From NCBI GenBank assembly GCA_011390755.1, contig JAABRU010000056.1, positions 1-38,645 on the forward strand: a DNA stretch of 38,645 bases, in the 5' to 3' direction. The notes beneath the pieces are model-generated. The model did no database searches, had not been told where the DNA came from, and was given only the letters and a program-made list of their open reading frames with translations. Shown here piece after piece: positions 25,441 through 31,794 of this stretch. The translations under genes and the position numbers were made by a program. How positions within the stretch are numbered: the first letter of the stretch is position 1; the number at the start of each line of letters is the position of its first letter. The DNA comes from Desulfobacteraceae bacterium (lineage in GTDB: Bacteria > Desulfobacterota > Desulfobacteria > Desulfobacterales > Desulfococcaceae).

Positions 25441-26103
25441 ATGAAAAAACAAAATGCTTATACAATTACAGATGATATTTTTATGGATGCGCTTGAGATT
25501 ATTTCTGAAAATTTCAATGATGCACCCTATGCCATTGTAGGCGGAGGAGCAGTTCAGGTTTATACAGCTTCAGTGGCTGTCAGACATTCCGGCCTGAATT
25601 CAATAAAAGAAATTAACGGATTATCATTTATTCTGCGTAAAACCGGGGATATTGACATGGCATTCCGCTATGATGCCGCTGAACTTGTGAAAAAATTCAA
25701 TGGAATCATTTCCCAGTCCGGCAGTCCCTACACCTTTCACTGTTTTACAAAAAGATTTGTCATTCAGGACAGAATACGCCGGTTTAACCTCAACTATCAG
25801 ACTGAGCCGGAAGATTTAAAAGGAATTTCAGAATATTACAACGATATCATCGCAACAGCCGTAACTGTCGGGCTTCCCTTTAAAAACAGTGTCATGCAAC
25901 TCAGAATTGCGAAACCTGAATATATTATTGCGTCCAAACTGACAAGAATAAAACCAAAAGATCAGGTTGATATTTCCATGATTCTGAAAGCTGCGGAACT
26001 TGATGATTATCCTTTTGATTCAGAAGAAGTCAGGGCAATATTAAAATCGGTTCATAAAGAAGACAAATATGATATACTTGCTGAACTTATGGATTCTTAT
26101 TAA
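25441..26103 (+). CDS. Nucleotidyltransferase-fold protein, AbiEii/DUF6036-like
   Basis: 220 aa. APYAIVGGGAVQVYTASVAV holds the glycine-rich nucleotide loop, and RKTGDIDMAFRYD the D-x-D metal site. KPEYIIASKLTRIKPKDQVD resembles the SKL..R..KD-x-D segment of AbiEii-type toxins and DUF6036 proteins. Such proteins act as TA components or phage-resistance factors by modifying tRNA or partners. No obvious partner gene adjoins it, although the orphan YgiT-type gene lies 93 bases upstream. Confidence 0.75.
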   Translation: MKKQNAYTITDDIFMDALEIISENFNDAPYAIVGGGAVQVYTASVAVRHSGLNSIKEINGLSFILRKTGDIDMAFRYDAAELVKKFNGIISQSGSPYTFHCFTKRFVIQDRIRRFNLNYQTEPEDLKGISEYYNDIIATAVTVGLPFKNSVMQLRIAKPEYIIASKLTRIKPKDQVDISMILKAAELDDYPFDSEEVRAILKSVHKEDKYDILAELMDSY

Positions 26104-26235
26104 TTTAAACTCAGATTTTCAATCCTGCAGCCCTGTTTCGGTTTTGATCTGCTTCCCGGCAGAATTAAAACCGCAAAACAGATCAGTCCCAACATGAATT
26201 TCCATTATAGCAATGCTGAAAAATTATTTTTTTTA

Positions 26236-26617
26236 GCCACGAATTGCACGAATGAACACGAATAGGGAAAGGGCTTACATTTTTTCATTCGTGTATATTC
26301 GTGAAATTCGTGGCCTGGCTTATCCTGAAAAGAATGAGATTTAGCCACGAATTGCACGAATGAACACGAATAGGGAAAGGGTTCATTTCTTTCATTCGTG
26401 CATATTCGTGAAATTCGTGGCATGGCTTATCCTGAAATGAGCCACGAATTGCACGAATGGACACGAATAGGGAAAGGGCTTACATTTTTTCATTCGTGCA
26501 TATTCGTGAAATTCGTGGCCTGGCTTATCCTGAAATGAGCCACGAATTGCACGAATGGACACGAATAGGGAAAGGACTTACATTTTTTCATTCGTGCATA
26601 TTCGTGAAATTCGTGGC
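26236..26617. repeat. Array of four CACGAAT hairpins
   Basis: Copies at 26236-26314, 26344-26421, 26441-26519 and 26539-26617; the second lacks one spacer base. The first two are joined by the longer linker with GAAAAGAATGAGATTTA, the others by the 19-base linker. The left flank (26182-26223, ATCAGTCCC to GCAATGCTGAAAA) repeats the flank at 23720-23761. The array fills most of the 600-base gene-free stretch between the AbiEii-like gene and hicB. Confidence 0.97.
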
Positions 26618-26683
26618 TGAAGTCGGAGAAATCTGATAAAAATCCCTTTGTTCTGCACGCATTATCCGGGTATAATCAGGAAA
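26618..26683 (+). promoter_or_regulatory. Duplicated leader, putative promoter of hicBA (copy 2)
   Basis: Near-identical to 22905-22970. Here the -10-like box is a perfect TATAAT at 26671-26676, with only a poor -35 (TTGTTC) 17 bases upstream. It begins at the end of the hairpin array and lies just upstream of the hicB ribosome site. Confidence 0.55.
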
Positions 26684-26700
26684 CGATATGAAAGGAGAAA

Positions 26701-26973
26701 ATGATGAAGATCAGACTGACCGAAGAAATATGGAAAGAGGGCAATATGTATGTTTCCTACTGTCCCGAGCTTGATATTCCCTCATGCGGGGAATCCATTG
26801 AACAGGCAAAAAAAAATCTGAAAGAAGCGATTCTCATTAACATTGAGGAAACCAAAAAAATGGGAACTTTTGATCAGTTTCTCCAGGAATCGGGGTTTGA
26901 GAATATCCAAAAAGATGTTCTGTCTGTAAGAAAAGAACTGATGGGTTTCACCCCGATTGAGATTGGAATCTGA
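26701..26973 (+). CDS. hicB: HicB-family antitoxin
   Basis: 90 aa. The partial RNase H-like fold is recognised from EIWKEGNMYVSYCPELDIPS, CGESIEQAKKNLKEAILI and the following acidic helix. The family usually has a DNA-binding tail; this one is short, ending GFTPIEIGI. AAAGGAG precedes the start, and the ATG at 26704 is equally possible. It is followed after one base by the hicA start. The antitoxin-first order is the reverse of classic hicAB but common. Confidence 0.85.
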   Translation: MMKIRLTEEIWKEGNMYVSYCPELDIPSCGESIEQAKKNLKEAILINIEETKKMGTFDQFLQESGFENIQKDVLSVRKELMGFTPIEIGI

Positions 26974-26974
26974 G

Positions 26975-27205
26975 ATGCCATCCCTAAGATCAACAACGTG
27001 GCAGGTTCAGGTGAAAGTATTTGAAGCCTTTGGATGCAGACATATCCGTACCCAGGGAGACCATCTTGTGTATCACTTTCCAGGTGCGGTACGACCTGTT
27101 GTCATTCCAAAATATAAAGAAGTCCCTGTATTTATTATCATGAATAACATGAAAATTGTCGGCATGTCCCGTGGAGAATATTTTCAGATTTTGGAAAATA
27201 TCTGA
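26975..27205 (+). CDS. hicA: HicA-family mRNA interferase toxin
   Basis: 76 aa from the ATG at 26975; a TTG at 26957 would overlap hicB. The dsRBD-like fold is seen as VKVFEAFGCRHIRTQGDHLVYHF, with the catalytic His in GDH, then VVIPKYKEVPVFIIMNNM and the terminal MSRGEYFQILENI helix. It is expected to cleave mRNA when free of HicB. Intact by length and motifs. Confidence 0.85.
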   Translation: MPSLRSTTWQVQVKVFEAFGCRHIRTQGDHLVYHFPGAVRPVVIPKYKEVPVFIIMNNMKIVGMSRGEYFQILENI

Positions 27206-27267
27206 CTGACTGTTGCTTCACAGATTCATTTTGGCGTATTTTGGAGGGGCACTCAGGATAAAATCAA

Positions 27268-27316
27268 GGAAAGTGCTTACATTTTTTCATTCGTGCATAT
27301 TCGTGAAATTCGTGGC
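27268..27316. repeat. Right half of a long-form CACGAAT hairpin
   Basis: The spacer end GGAAAGTGCTTACATTTTTT and right arm to ATTCGTGGC are present; the left arm is replaced by unrelated sequence. It lies between hicA and the next gene pair. Confidence 0.9.
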
Positions 27317-27360
27317 TCATTGCTTATGGCTGTTCAACATTTACATCACGGAGGAAAAAC

Positions 27361-27657
27361 ATGCAACAGATTATATTACAGACAAACAATTCTGAAAAAG
27401 TTATGCCGCTTCTCAATGATCTGATACAGGGAGAAACTTTGCGGCTGAATCACAGTTTTGCTCTCGCAAGGAAAAGACTTAAGCAGTTTGAATCAAAATA
27501 TAAAATATCTTCAGAACAGTTTATGAATGAATGGGCGGCGGAAGATTTGCAGGGAAACGATATGGAATATATCGAATGGGCCGGAGAGTTTGAACTGGCA
27601 ATGAAGCTGGGGGAGAGAATTGCAGTTCTGGAGAGTATAGAAAATGTCACCCAATGA
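27361..27657 (+). CDS. Putative antitoxin partner of the TumE-like gene
   Basis: 98 aa, mainly helical and charged (FALARKRLKQFESKYKISSE, QFMNEWAAEDLQ, WAGEFELAMKLGERIAVLE). I recognise no named domain. GGAGG eight bases before the ATG and a 14-base overlap with the TumE-like gene make it a real gene and the likely antitoxin. Role inferred from position only. Confidence 0.65.
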   Translation: MQQIILQTNNSEKVMPLLNDLIQGETLRLNHSFALARKRLKQFESKYKISSEQFMNEWAAEDLQGNDMEYIEWAGEFELAMKLGERIAVLESIENVTQ

Positions 27658-28021
27658 ATACTGTTCAAGACTTCGTAAAGCAATAGGGCAGTTTGAAGAT
27701 TACGGACTTACAGAATCAATAGAATTTCAAGAGGAGATAAGAGCCGGAAAACAGATTGTGATAGCAGTCAAACTTGTATTGATCGATCACTCTGCCCTTA
27801 TAATCAGAGAATTTATTGATGCAAAATACAAAATCGAAAAACTTCGTTATGCTTATCAGTATCATGCACAAAACGGAGAACTGATATTCAGATATGATAA
27901 TGCCGCGCATAAACCATCACTCGGATACAAAGAGCATAAACATCTATCGAATGGAGAAATTATTCATGCTCCGCTGCCTGATATTTTTGAAATTTTAGAT
28001 GAGGTTCTCAGATATTTGTAG
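27644..28021 (+). CDS. TumE-like toxin (DUF6516 family)
   Basis: 125 aa. The core SALIIREFIDAKYKIEKLRY, followed by YQYHAQNGELIFRYDNAAHK and HKHLSNGEI, matches the DUF6516/TumE family of small toxins (Y-x-YH and FRYDN-x-x-H). The C-terminal IFEILDEVLRYL helix completes it. It overlaps the upstream helical gene, as expected for a two-gene TA unit. Biochemical activity of this family is poorly known. Confidence 0.8.
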   Translation: MSPNEYCSRLRKAIGQFEDYGLTESIEFQEEIRAGKQIVIAVKLVLIDHSALIIREFIDAKYKIEKLRYAYQYHAQNGELIFRYDNAAHKPSLGYKEHKHLSNGEIIHAPLPDIFEILDEVLRYL

Positions 28022-28046
28022 CAAGTTTAAAAGAAAACCAGAATGA

Positions 28047-28157
28047 TTACGAAGACGGTTCATCAGACAGCCTGAACTCATAGAACAGATGGGAAAAATC
28101 AGCCGTCAGATCGCTGTTGAAAAATATGATGTTCACAAAGTGAATGCGCTTATCCTG
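28047..28157 (+). pseudogene. Coding remnant with RQIAVEKYDVHKVNALIL tail
   Basis: The frame reads RRRFIRQPELIEQMGKIS then RQIAVEKYDVHKVNALIL with no start codon, leading into the hairpin at 28174. It is the longest of the three copies of this tail in clean frame; the others are at 19725 and 21932. Family not recognised. Confidence 0.5.
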
Positions 28158-28173
28158 AAAACAATGGACTTGA

Positions 28174-28306
28174 GCCACGAATTGCACGAATGAACACGAA
28201 TAGGGAAAGGGCTTACATTTTTTCATTCGTGCATATTCGTGAAATTCGTGGCCTGGCTTATCCTGAAATGAGCCACGAATTGCACGAATGAACACGAATA
28301 AGGAAA
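28174..28306. repeat. CACGAAT hairpin plus truncated left half-copy
   Basis: A full long-form copy (28174-28252), the 19-base linker, then only the left arm of a second copy (28272-28306, ending CACGAATAAGG). The second copy is cut off at its spacer and joined to the VapB-like remnant. Confidence 0.95.
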
Positions 28307-28414
28307 AAATATTTATCCGGGAGCATATCGGGAGTGTTTCACACGGATCACTGACTGCTGATATTGATGAAAAACTTTATGGATAAAAGAATATTTGTTG
28401 ATACATGGGGATGA
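28307..28414 (+). pseudogene. Remnant of a VapB/PIN toxin-antitoxin pair
   Basis: One frame gives IREHIGSVSHGSLTADIDEK and LYG then a stop at 28384-28386, resembling the C-terminus of VapB-like antitoxins. Overlapping it, an ATG at 28379 gives MDKRIFVDTWG, the start of a PIN-domain toxin (first Asp in FVDT), stopped after 11 codons. Both genes are truncated: antitoxin without its start, toxin without its body. Confidence 0.65.
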
Positions 28415-28480
28415 CTGACTCTGAGAGACAGAAAGGAAAAATACTATAATATAAACGGGAATCCTGAACAGTGAGGAAAA

Positions 28481-28798
28481 ATGGATAATATAAATTTGGT
28501 AAGAGAAATCAAAAAACTGCTTTTGGCAGAATTCGGAAACGAGATACAGAAGGTTATTCTTTACGGCTCCCGGTCCAAAGGAACTTCGGCACCGGATTCA
28601 GACTATGATATTCTGGTTATCCTTAAAAATCCATATGACTGGCGGATGAGAAAAAAAATTTCTTCACTGTGCTATGACATAGATCTGAAATATGACATAC
28701 TGACAGATGTAAAAACTGTATCCGCAGGTGAACTGGACAAACCCTCAGGAAAACAGCCGTATATTCTGGATGCCATCAGGGAGGGAATTGCAGCATGA
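28481..28798 (+). CDS. Minimal nucleotidyltransferase (MNT)
   Basis: 105 aa. GSRSKGTSAPDSDYD (residues 29-43) is the canonical G-S-x10-D-x-D site, and YDIDLKYDILTDV supplies the third acidic residue. GAGGAAA precedes the ATG. The stop overlaps the HEPN gene as ATGA, so the two form an MNT/HEPN pair like the one at 20433. A TATAAT at 28445-28450 may be its -10 box, without a good -35. Confidence 0.9.
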   Translation: MDNINLVREIKKLLLAEFGNEIQKVILYGSRSKGTSAPDSDYDILVILKNPYDWRMRKKISSLCYDIDLKYDILTDVKTVSAGELDKPSGKQPYILDAIREGIAA

Positions 28799-29205
28799 CT
28801 CTTGATGCTCAAAGCAGGCAGAATCTGATTGAACACCGAATAAAAAAAGCTTGTGATACTGTTCATCAGGTTGAATTTCTGATTCAAAACAATATGACAA
28901 CCATTGCTGTGAACCGAATATACTATGGAATGTTCTATGCTTTGTCTGCTCTTGCACTGGAACATCAATTTATTACATCCAAACACGGACAACTTATCGG
29001 ATGGTTTAATAAAAATTTCATAAAAAATAACAAATTGGAAAGAAAATTCGGACAGTTTCTCCGTGATGCCTTTGATAACCGATCAAGAGGGGATTATGAT
29101 GACTGGATTGAATTTTCAAAAGATGAGGTCATTATGCTGTTTGAGGAAATGAAAGAATTTATCCGGGAAATGGACAAACTGATAAACGAACAGAAATCTG
29201 CCTGA
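28795..29205 (+). CDS. HEPN domain protein (toxin partner of MNT)
   Basis: 136 aa, PF05168-type HEPN. VNRIYYGMFYALSALALEHQ, SKHGQLIGWFNKNFIK and FDNRSRGDYDDW are the usual helices and the terminal R-x-x-x-DY segment. It lacks the RX4-6H motif of HepT in recognisable form, so it may not be an active RNase. It is probably co-translated with the nucleotidyltransferase (four-base overlap). Its pairing with MNT proteins is well established; the activity of this subtype is less so. Confidence 0.88.
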   Translation: MTLDAQSRQNLIEHRIKKACDTVHQVEFLIQNNMTTIAVNRIYYGMFYALSALALEHQFITSKHGQLIGWFNKNFIKNNKLERKFGQFLRDAFDNRSRGDYDDWIEFSKDEVIMLFEEMKEFIREMDKLINEQKSA

Positions 29206-29262
29206 TGAGATTTATTCAGAATTAATTTACGAAGACAGAAAAATTATCCTTTCTTTTTTTTA

Positions 29263-29341
29263 GCCACGAATTTCACGAATGGACACGAATAGGGAAAGGG
29301 TTTCATCTCTTTCATTCGTATGTATTCGTGAAATTCGTGGC
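29263..29341. repeat. CACGAAT hairpin repeat, rightmost copy
   Basis: 79 bases, long form, with two private changes (GAATTTCACGAAT in the left arm, ATTCGTATG in the right). The left arm is more symmetrical with the right arm than in other copies. Last copy before the GC-rich sugar transferase region. Confidence 0.95.
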
Positions 29342-29393
29342 TGCCCTTACATTTCAGTATACTTGTTGACCGGCCTGTGAGACAGAATCGGGA

Positions 29394-29417
29394 TTACATT
29401 AATACTTACATTAATAC
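29394..29417 (+). promoter_or_regulatory. Perfect 12-bp tandem repeat, candidate operator
   Basis: TTACATTAATAC occurs twice head to tail, 25 bases before the Phd-family start codon. Phd/YefM antitoxins repress their own operon by binding short repeats at such positions. Function is inferred. Confidence 0.5.
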
Positions 29418-29442
29418 AAAACGAAACTGATATGGAGCTATT

Positions 29443-29712
29443 ATGATGAATTTTGAGCGTATTATTCCTATAAGCAGAGTGAAAAAAGATTTGGGGAACA
29501 TTCTGAAAGCCATGTCGGATCAGGATGAAAGTGTTACCATTACTCAAAAAGGAAAAGCTGTCGGAATCATCATGACACCTGTTCAGTATGAGGAATTTAT
29601 GGAAACCGTCGAAATTCTCAGCGATAAGGAGCTTCTTGCTACTTTGCAATCTTCCCGCAAAGATTTTGAATCCGGCAAAATTCATACACATCAGCAAAAC
29701 TGGCGGGACTGA
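29443..29712 (+). CDS. Phd/YefM family antitoxin
   Basis: 89 aa. ERIIPISRVKKDLGNILKAM and the strand pair ESVTITQKGKAVGIIMTPVQYEE form the Phd/YefM DNA-binding fold. The C-terminal helix (LLATLQSSRKDFESGKI) would contact the toxin. GGAG lies upstream of the ATG. The gene ends overlapping the RelE-like frame, which normally would give ATGA; here the bases are CTGA. Confidence 0.9.
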   Translation: MMNFERIIPISRVKKDLGNILKAMSDQDESVTITQKGKAVGIIMTPVQYEEFMETVEILSDKELLATLQSSRKDFESGKIHTHQQNWRD

Positions 29713-30035
29713 CGGATTACAAAATTCTCTACTCTGAAACCGTCCGGGAACAGATCAGATTCCTGCATCCCCGGATAAAACCCGATATTAAATCCGGTTT
29801 GGAAAGCATAAGAGACAATCCTTACATTGGAAAAAGACTTCAAAAAGAGCTTTCCGGCTATTTCTCTTTTCGTATCAAAAGGTTCAGAATTGTTTATAAA
29901 ATTAACAATACTGAAAAGTCTGTTGAAATTCATCACATCGGACACCGGAAAAATATTTATGAGATAGTCAGAGAGCAGAAAAAGAAATCTGAAAAAGTTA
30001 GAAATTATAATTATCCTGATGAAACGAATCCTTGA
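29709..30035 (+). CDS. RelE/ParE-type toxin with an apparent CTG start
   Basis: About 108 aa from 29709. The family N-terminus DYKILYSETVREQIRFLHPR and the core SIRDNPYIGKRLQKELSGYF, RIKRFRIVYKI and VEIHHIGHRKNIYEIV are all in one frame, but no ATG, GTG or TTG precedes them; the only candidate is CTG at 29709 (CTGACGGAT), exactly where ATGA coupling is expected. A TTG at 29799 would remove the first third. Either a rare CTG start is used or an A-to-C change has silenced the toxin. The end overlaps the sugar transferase gene by 17 bases. Confidence 0.75.
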   Translation: MTDYKILYSETVREQIRFLHPRIKPDIKSGLESIRDNPYIGKRLQKELSGYFSFRIKRFRIVYKINNTEKSVEIHHIGHRKNIYEIVREQKKKSEKVRNYNYPDETNP

Positions 30036-30615
30036 CCTTCTCCTGGCCCTCCCGGCCTTTTTCCTGCTTTCCCCGCTGATGCTGATGACGGCTTTTCTGA
30101 TCCGGCTGAAGATCGGCAGCCCGGTTTTGTTCCGCCAGGTTCGGCCCGGATTATACGGGAAACCGTTTACCCTGTACAAATTCCGCACCATGACGGATAA
30201 GAGGGATGAAAAGGGAAACCTGCTGCCGGATAAAGACCGCCTTACCCGCTTCGGGCAGTTTCTCCGCTCCTCTTCCATAGACGAACTGCCGGAACTGTAT
30301 AATATTATCAGAGGAGACATGAGCCTCGTCGGCCCCCGTCCCCTGCTGATGCAGTATCTGGCCCGCTACAGCCCGGAACAGGCCCGGCGGCATGAAGTCC
30401 GGCCCGGACTGACCGGGTGGGCGCAGGTCAATGGCCGCAACGGTCTTTCCTGGGAGGATAAATTCAGGATGGATATCCGGTATGTTGACAATCATAATAT
30501 CTTTTGGGATATTCGGATTATCCTGATGACTTTTGCCAAAGTGATAAAAAGGGACGGCATCAGCCAGCCGGGACAGGTAACTGCGGAGGAGTTTTTAGGG
30601 AATACATCTTTATAA
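30019..30615 (+). CDS. Sugar transferase, small phosphoglycosyl transferase (PglC/WcaJ-C type)
   Basis: 198 aa. A single re-entrant N-terminal membrane helix (LDLLLALPAFFLLSPLMLM), then LFRQVRPGLYGKPFTLYKFR and SSIDELPELYNIIRGDMSLV with the catalytic DE pair, GPRPLL and RPGLTGWAQVNGRN. It transfers a sugar phosphate to undecaprenyl phosphate at the inner membrane and would start assembly of the glycan. It lacks the extra N-terminal domain of WcaJ. The start lies inside the RelE-like gene with no clear ribosome site, but the motif spacing fits it. GC content rises sharply here. Confidence 0.92.
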   Translation: MKRILDLLLALPAFFLLSPLMLMTAFLIRLKIGSPVLFRQVRPGLYGKPFTLYKFRTMTDKRDEKGNLLPDKDRLTRFGQFLRSSSIDELPELYNIIRGDMSLVGPRPLLMQYLARYSPEQARRHEVRPGLTGWAQVNGRNGLSWEDKFRMDIRYVDNHNIFWDIRIILMTFAKVIKRDGISQPGQVTAEEFLGNTSL

Positions 30616-30633
30616 AATATGGAGGGATGTAAA

Positions 30634-30853
30634 ATGGAAAATGTATATATATGTGATGCAAAATTTCTGGATGGCAGAACAATTCAGCTTTCTGAAAATT
30701 TTCCTGTTTCTTTGAGAGAAATACAATTGCTTATTATTCCGAAAAAAAAAATCAGGAAGAAAAGCAGGACTTCTGAAGGGAAAGATAAGAATGTCGAAAG
30801 ATTTTAATGAACCGTTGGAAGATATGAAGGAATATATTTCTGTTTACAGATGA
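30634..30853 (+). pseudogene. DUF2281-type antitoxin with frameshift at an A10 run
   Basis: From the ATG at 30634 the frame gives IQLSENFPVSLREIQLLIIP, then reaches ten consecutive A bases (30742-30751). In the original frame it ends at 30807. Shifting one base after the A run gives RKAGLLKGKIRMSKDFNEPL then EDMKEYISVYR and a stop at 30851-30853, the typical DUF2281 C-terminus. The reconstructed stop would overlap the next ATG as ATGA, where a PIN toxin gene usually begins. Real decay, polymerase slippage or a homopolymer sequencing error are all possible. Confidence 0.7.
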
Positions 30854-30909
30854 AATTTTTAAACAGTTCGATGCTGTATCATAAACAAAGGTTACAGGAA
30901 AGCAGAAAG

Positions 30910-31335
30910 ATGAATGAAAAAAATCGCTTTGAAAACTGGAAATACCCGGAAATAGAAGAGGGCAGACCCACAAAATACAACTGGGTGGTGCAGCATAAAG
31001 AAAAATTGGAACTCGGTTATAAAACCGACATCGGAGCGTTTACCTATATCAATGCAAAATACGGTGTTGTGATAGAAGACTTTGTGCAGATCGGTTCTCA
31101 TTGCTCAGTTTATTCGGTATCCACCATTGATGATAAACAGGGGCAGGTGATACTGAAAAAAAACTGTAAAATCGGGAGTCATACTGTTATTATGCCCGGT
31201 GTGACTGTCGGGGAAAACGCCGTTGTCGGAGCGCACAGTTTTGTCAATAAAGATATACCCGACAATGTGACTGTTGCCGGGGTTCCGGCAATAATCATCG
31301 GAAGATATGCGTATAATAAAAAGGAATTAATATGA
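30910..31335 (+). CDS. Acyltransferase with left-handed beta-helix (sugar N- or O-acetyltransferase)
   Basis: 141 aa from the ATG at 30910 (AGGAAAGCAGAAAG upstream). An upstream in-frame ATG at 30850 adds 20 residues beginning MKFL, which probably come from a lost VapC gene. Hexapeptide repeats run IGAFTYINAKYGVVIEDFVQ, IGSHCSVYSV, CKIGSHTVIMPGVTVGENAV and AGVPAIIIGR. Located between the sugar transferase and the aminotransferase, it is a good candidate for acetylating the 4-amino sugar, although it lacks the N-terminal Rossmann-like part of PglD. Confidence 0.82.
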   Translation: MNEKNRFENWKYPEIEEGRPTKYNWVVQHKEKLELGYKTDIGAFTYINAKYGVVIEDFVQIGSHCSVYSVSTIDDKQGQVILKKNCKIGSHTVIMPGVTVGENAVVGAHSFVNKDIPDNVTVAGVPAIIIGRYAYNKKELI

Positions 31336-31568
31336 AATTTAAAATTCAGATAATGAAAAGTGATGAAGGTTTTGCTGTATCCTGTCCCTCACTGCCCGGA
31401 TGCCATTCTCAGGGTGAAAATGAACAGGAAGCATTGGAAAATATAAAAGAAGCCATAATATTATGGATGGAAACATTTGCAGAACTGCAGGATGAGTTAT
31501 CCGATGTGAAGGGATATATGCTGAAAGAGATTGAAATTCCGATAGGAGAACAGGTGTTTCATGCCTAA
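31332..31568 (+). CDS. hicB: HicB-family antitoxin (second pair)
   Basis: 78 aa. SDEGFAVSCPSLPGCHSQGE and NEQEALENIKEAIILWMET are the classical HicB motif (S-x-P-x-LPGC-x-SQG-x-T/N-x-x-EAL). It starts within the acyltransferase stop (ATGA), so it is translationally coupled to a polysaccharide gene. It overlaps its toxin gene by eight bases. Different in sequence from the pair at 26701. Confidence 0.92.
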   Translation: MKFKIQIMKSDEGFAVSCPSLPGCHSQGENEQEALENIKEAIILWMETFAELQDELSDVKGYMLKEIEIPIGEQVFHA

Positions 31569-31782
31569 ATTACCGGGAATTAACCACCTGAAAGCAATTA
31601 AGGCATTTGAAAAGGTCGGTTTCCGCCTTCTGAAAAGAAGAGGAAAGAATCATGCGGTTATGACAAACGGCCGGACAATTATTATTATTCCAAGACATAA
31701 TCCGATTAACGCATTTACAATGGGTGGTATCATCAAAGATGCGGGGCTGAGTGTTGAACAGTTCAAAGAACTGCTTTCCTGA
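31561..31782 (+). CDS. hicA: HicA-family mRNA interferase toxin (second pair)
   Basis: 73 aa. KAFEKVGFRLLKRRGKNHAV, with the catalytic His in GKNH, then IIIIPRHNPINAFTMGGIIKDAGLSVEQF, the standard HicA C-terminus. Complete and compact. The next gene, a polysaccharide aminotransferase, begins 12 bases after the stop, so the TA pair is embedded in the biosynthetic operon. Confidence 0.92.
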   Translation: MPKLPGINHLKAIKAFEKVGFRLLKRRGKNHAVMTNGRTIIIIPRHNPINAFTMGGIIKDAGLSVEQFKELLS

Positions 31783-31794
31783 AAGGTTCATCAA

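Noticed and set aside
25347..25478. 43-codon frame starting MSGFISLSYPWKN between the YgiT-type and AbiEii-like genes
   Set aside because: It overlaps the start of the AbiEii-like gene in another frame and I could not recognise a family. It might be the relic of a toxin partner, but evidence is too thin to annotate.
23680..26423. Minus-strand proteins with repeated FVQFVAKSHSFQ-like and HEFHEYTRMK-like segments
   Set aside because: These frames are translations of the hairpin repeats on either strand; similarity between them reflects DNA repeats, and there are no ribosome sites or independent protein features.
27213..27395. 60-codon open frame before the TumE pair
   Set aside because: Most of it is the translation of a half hairpin and it overlaps the start of a better-supported gene.
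19778..29341. Integron attC sites
   Set aside because: The array logic is similar, but the hairpins lack the R' and R'' core sites (GTTRRRY/RYYYAAC) and no integron integrase is present in the window.
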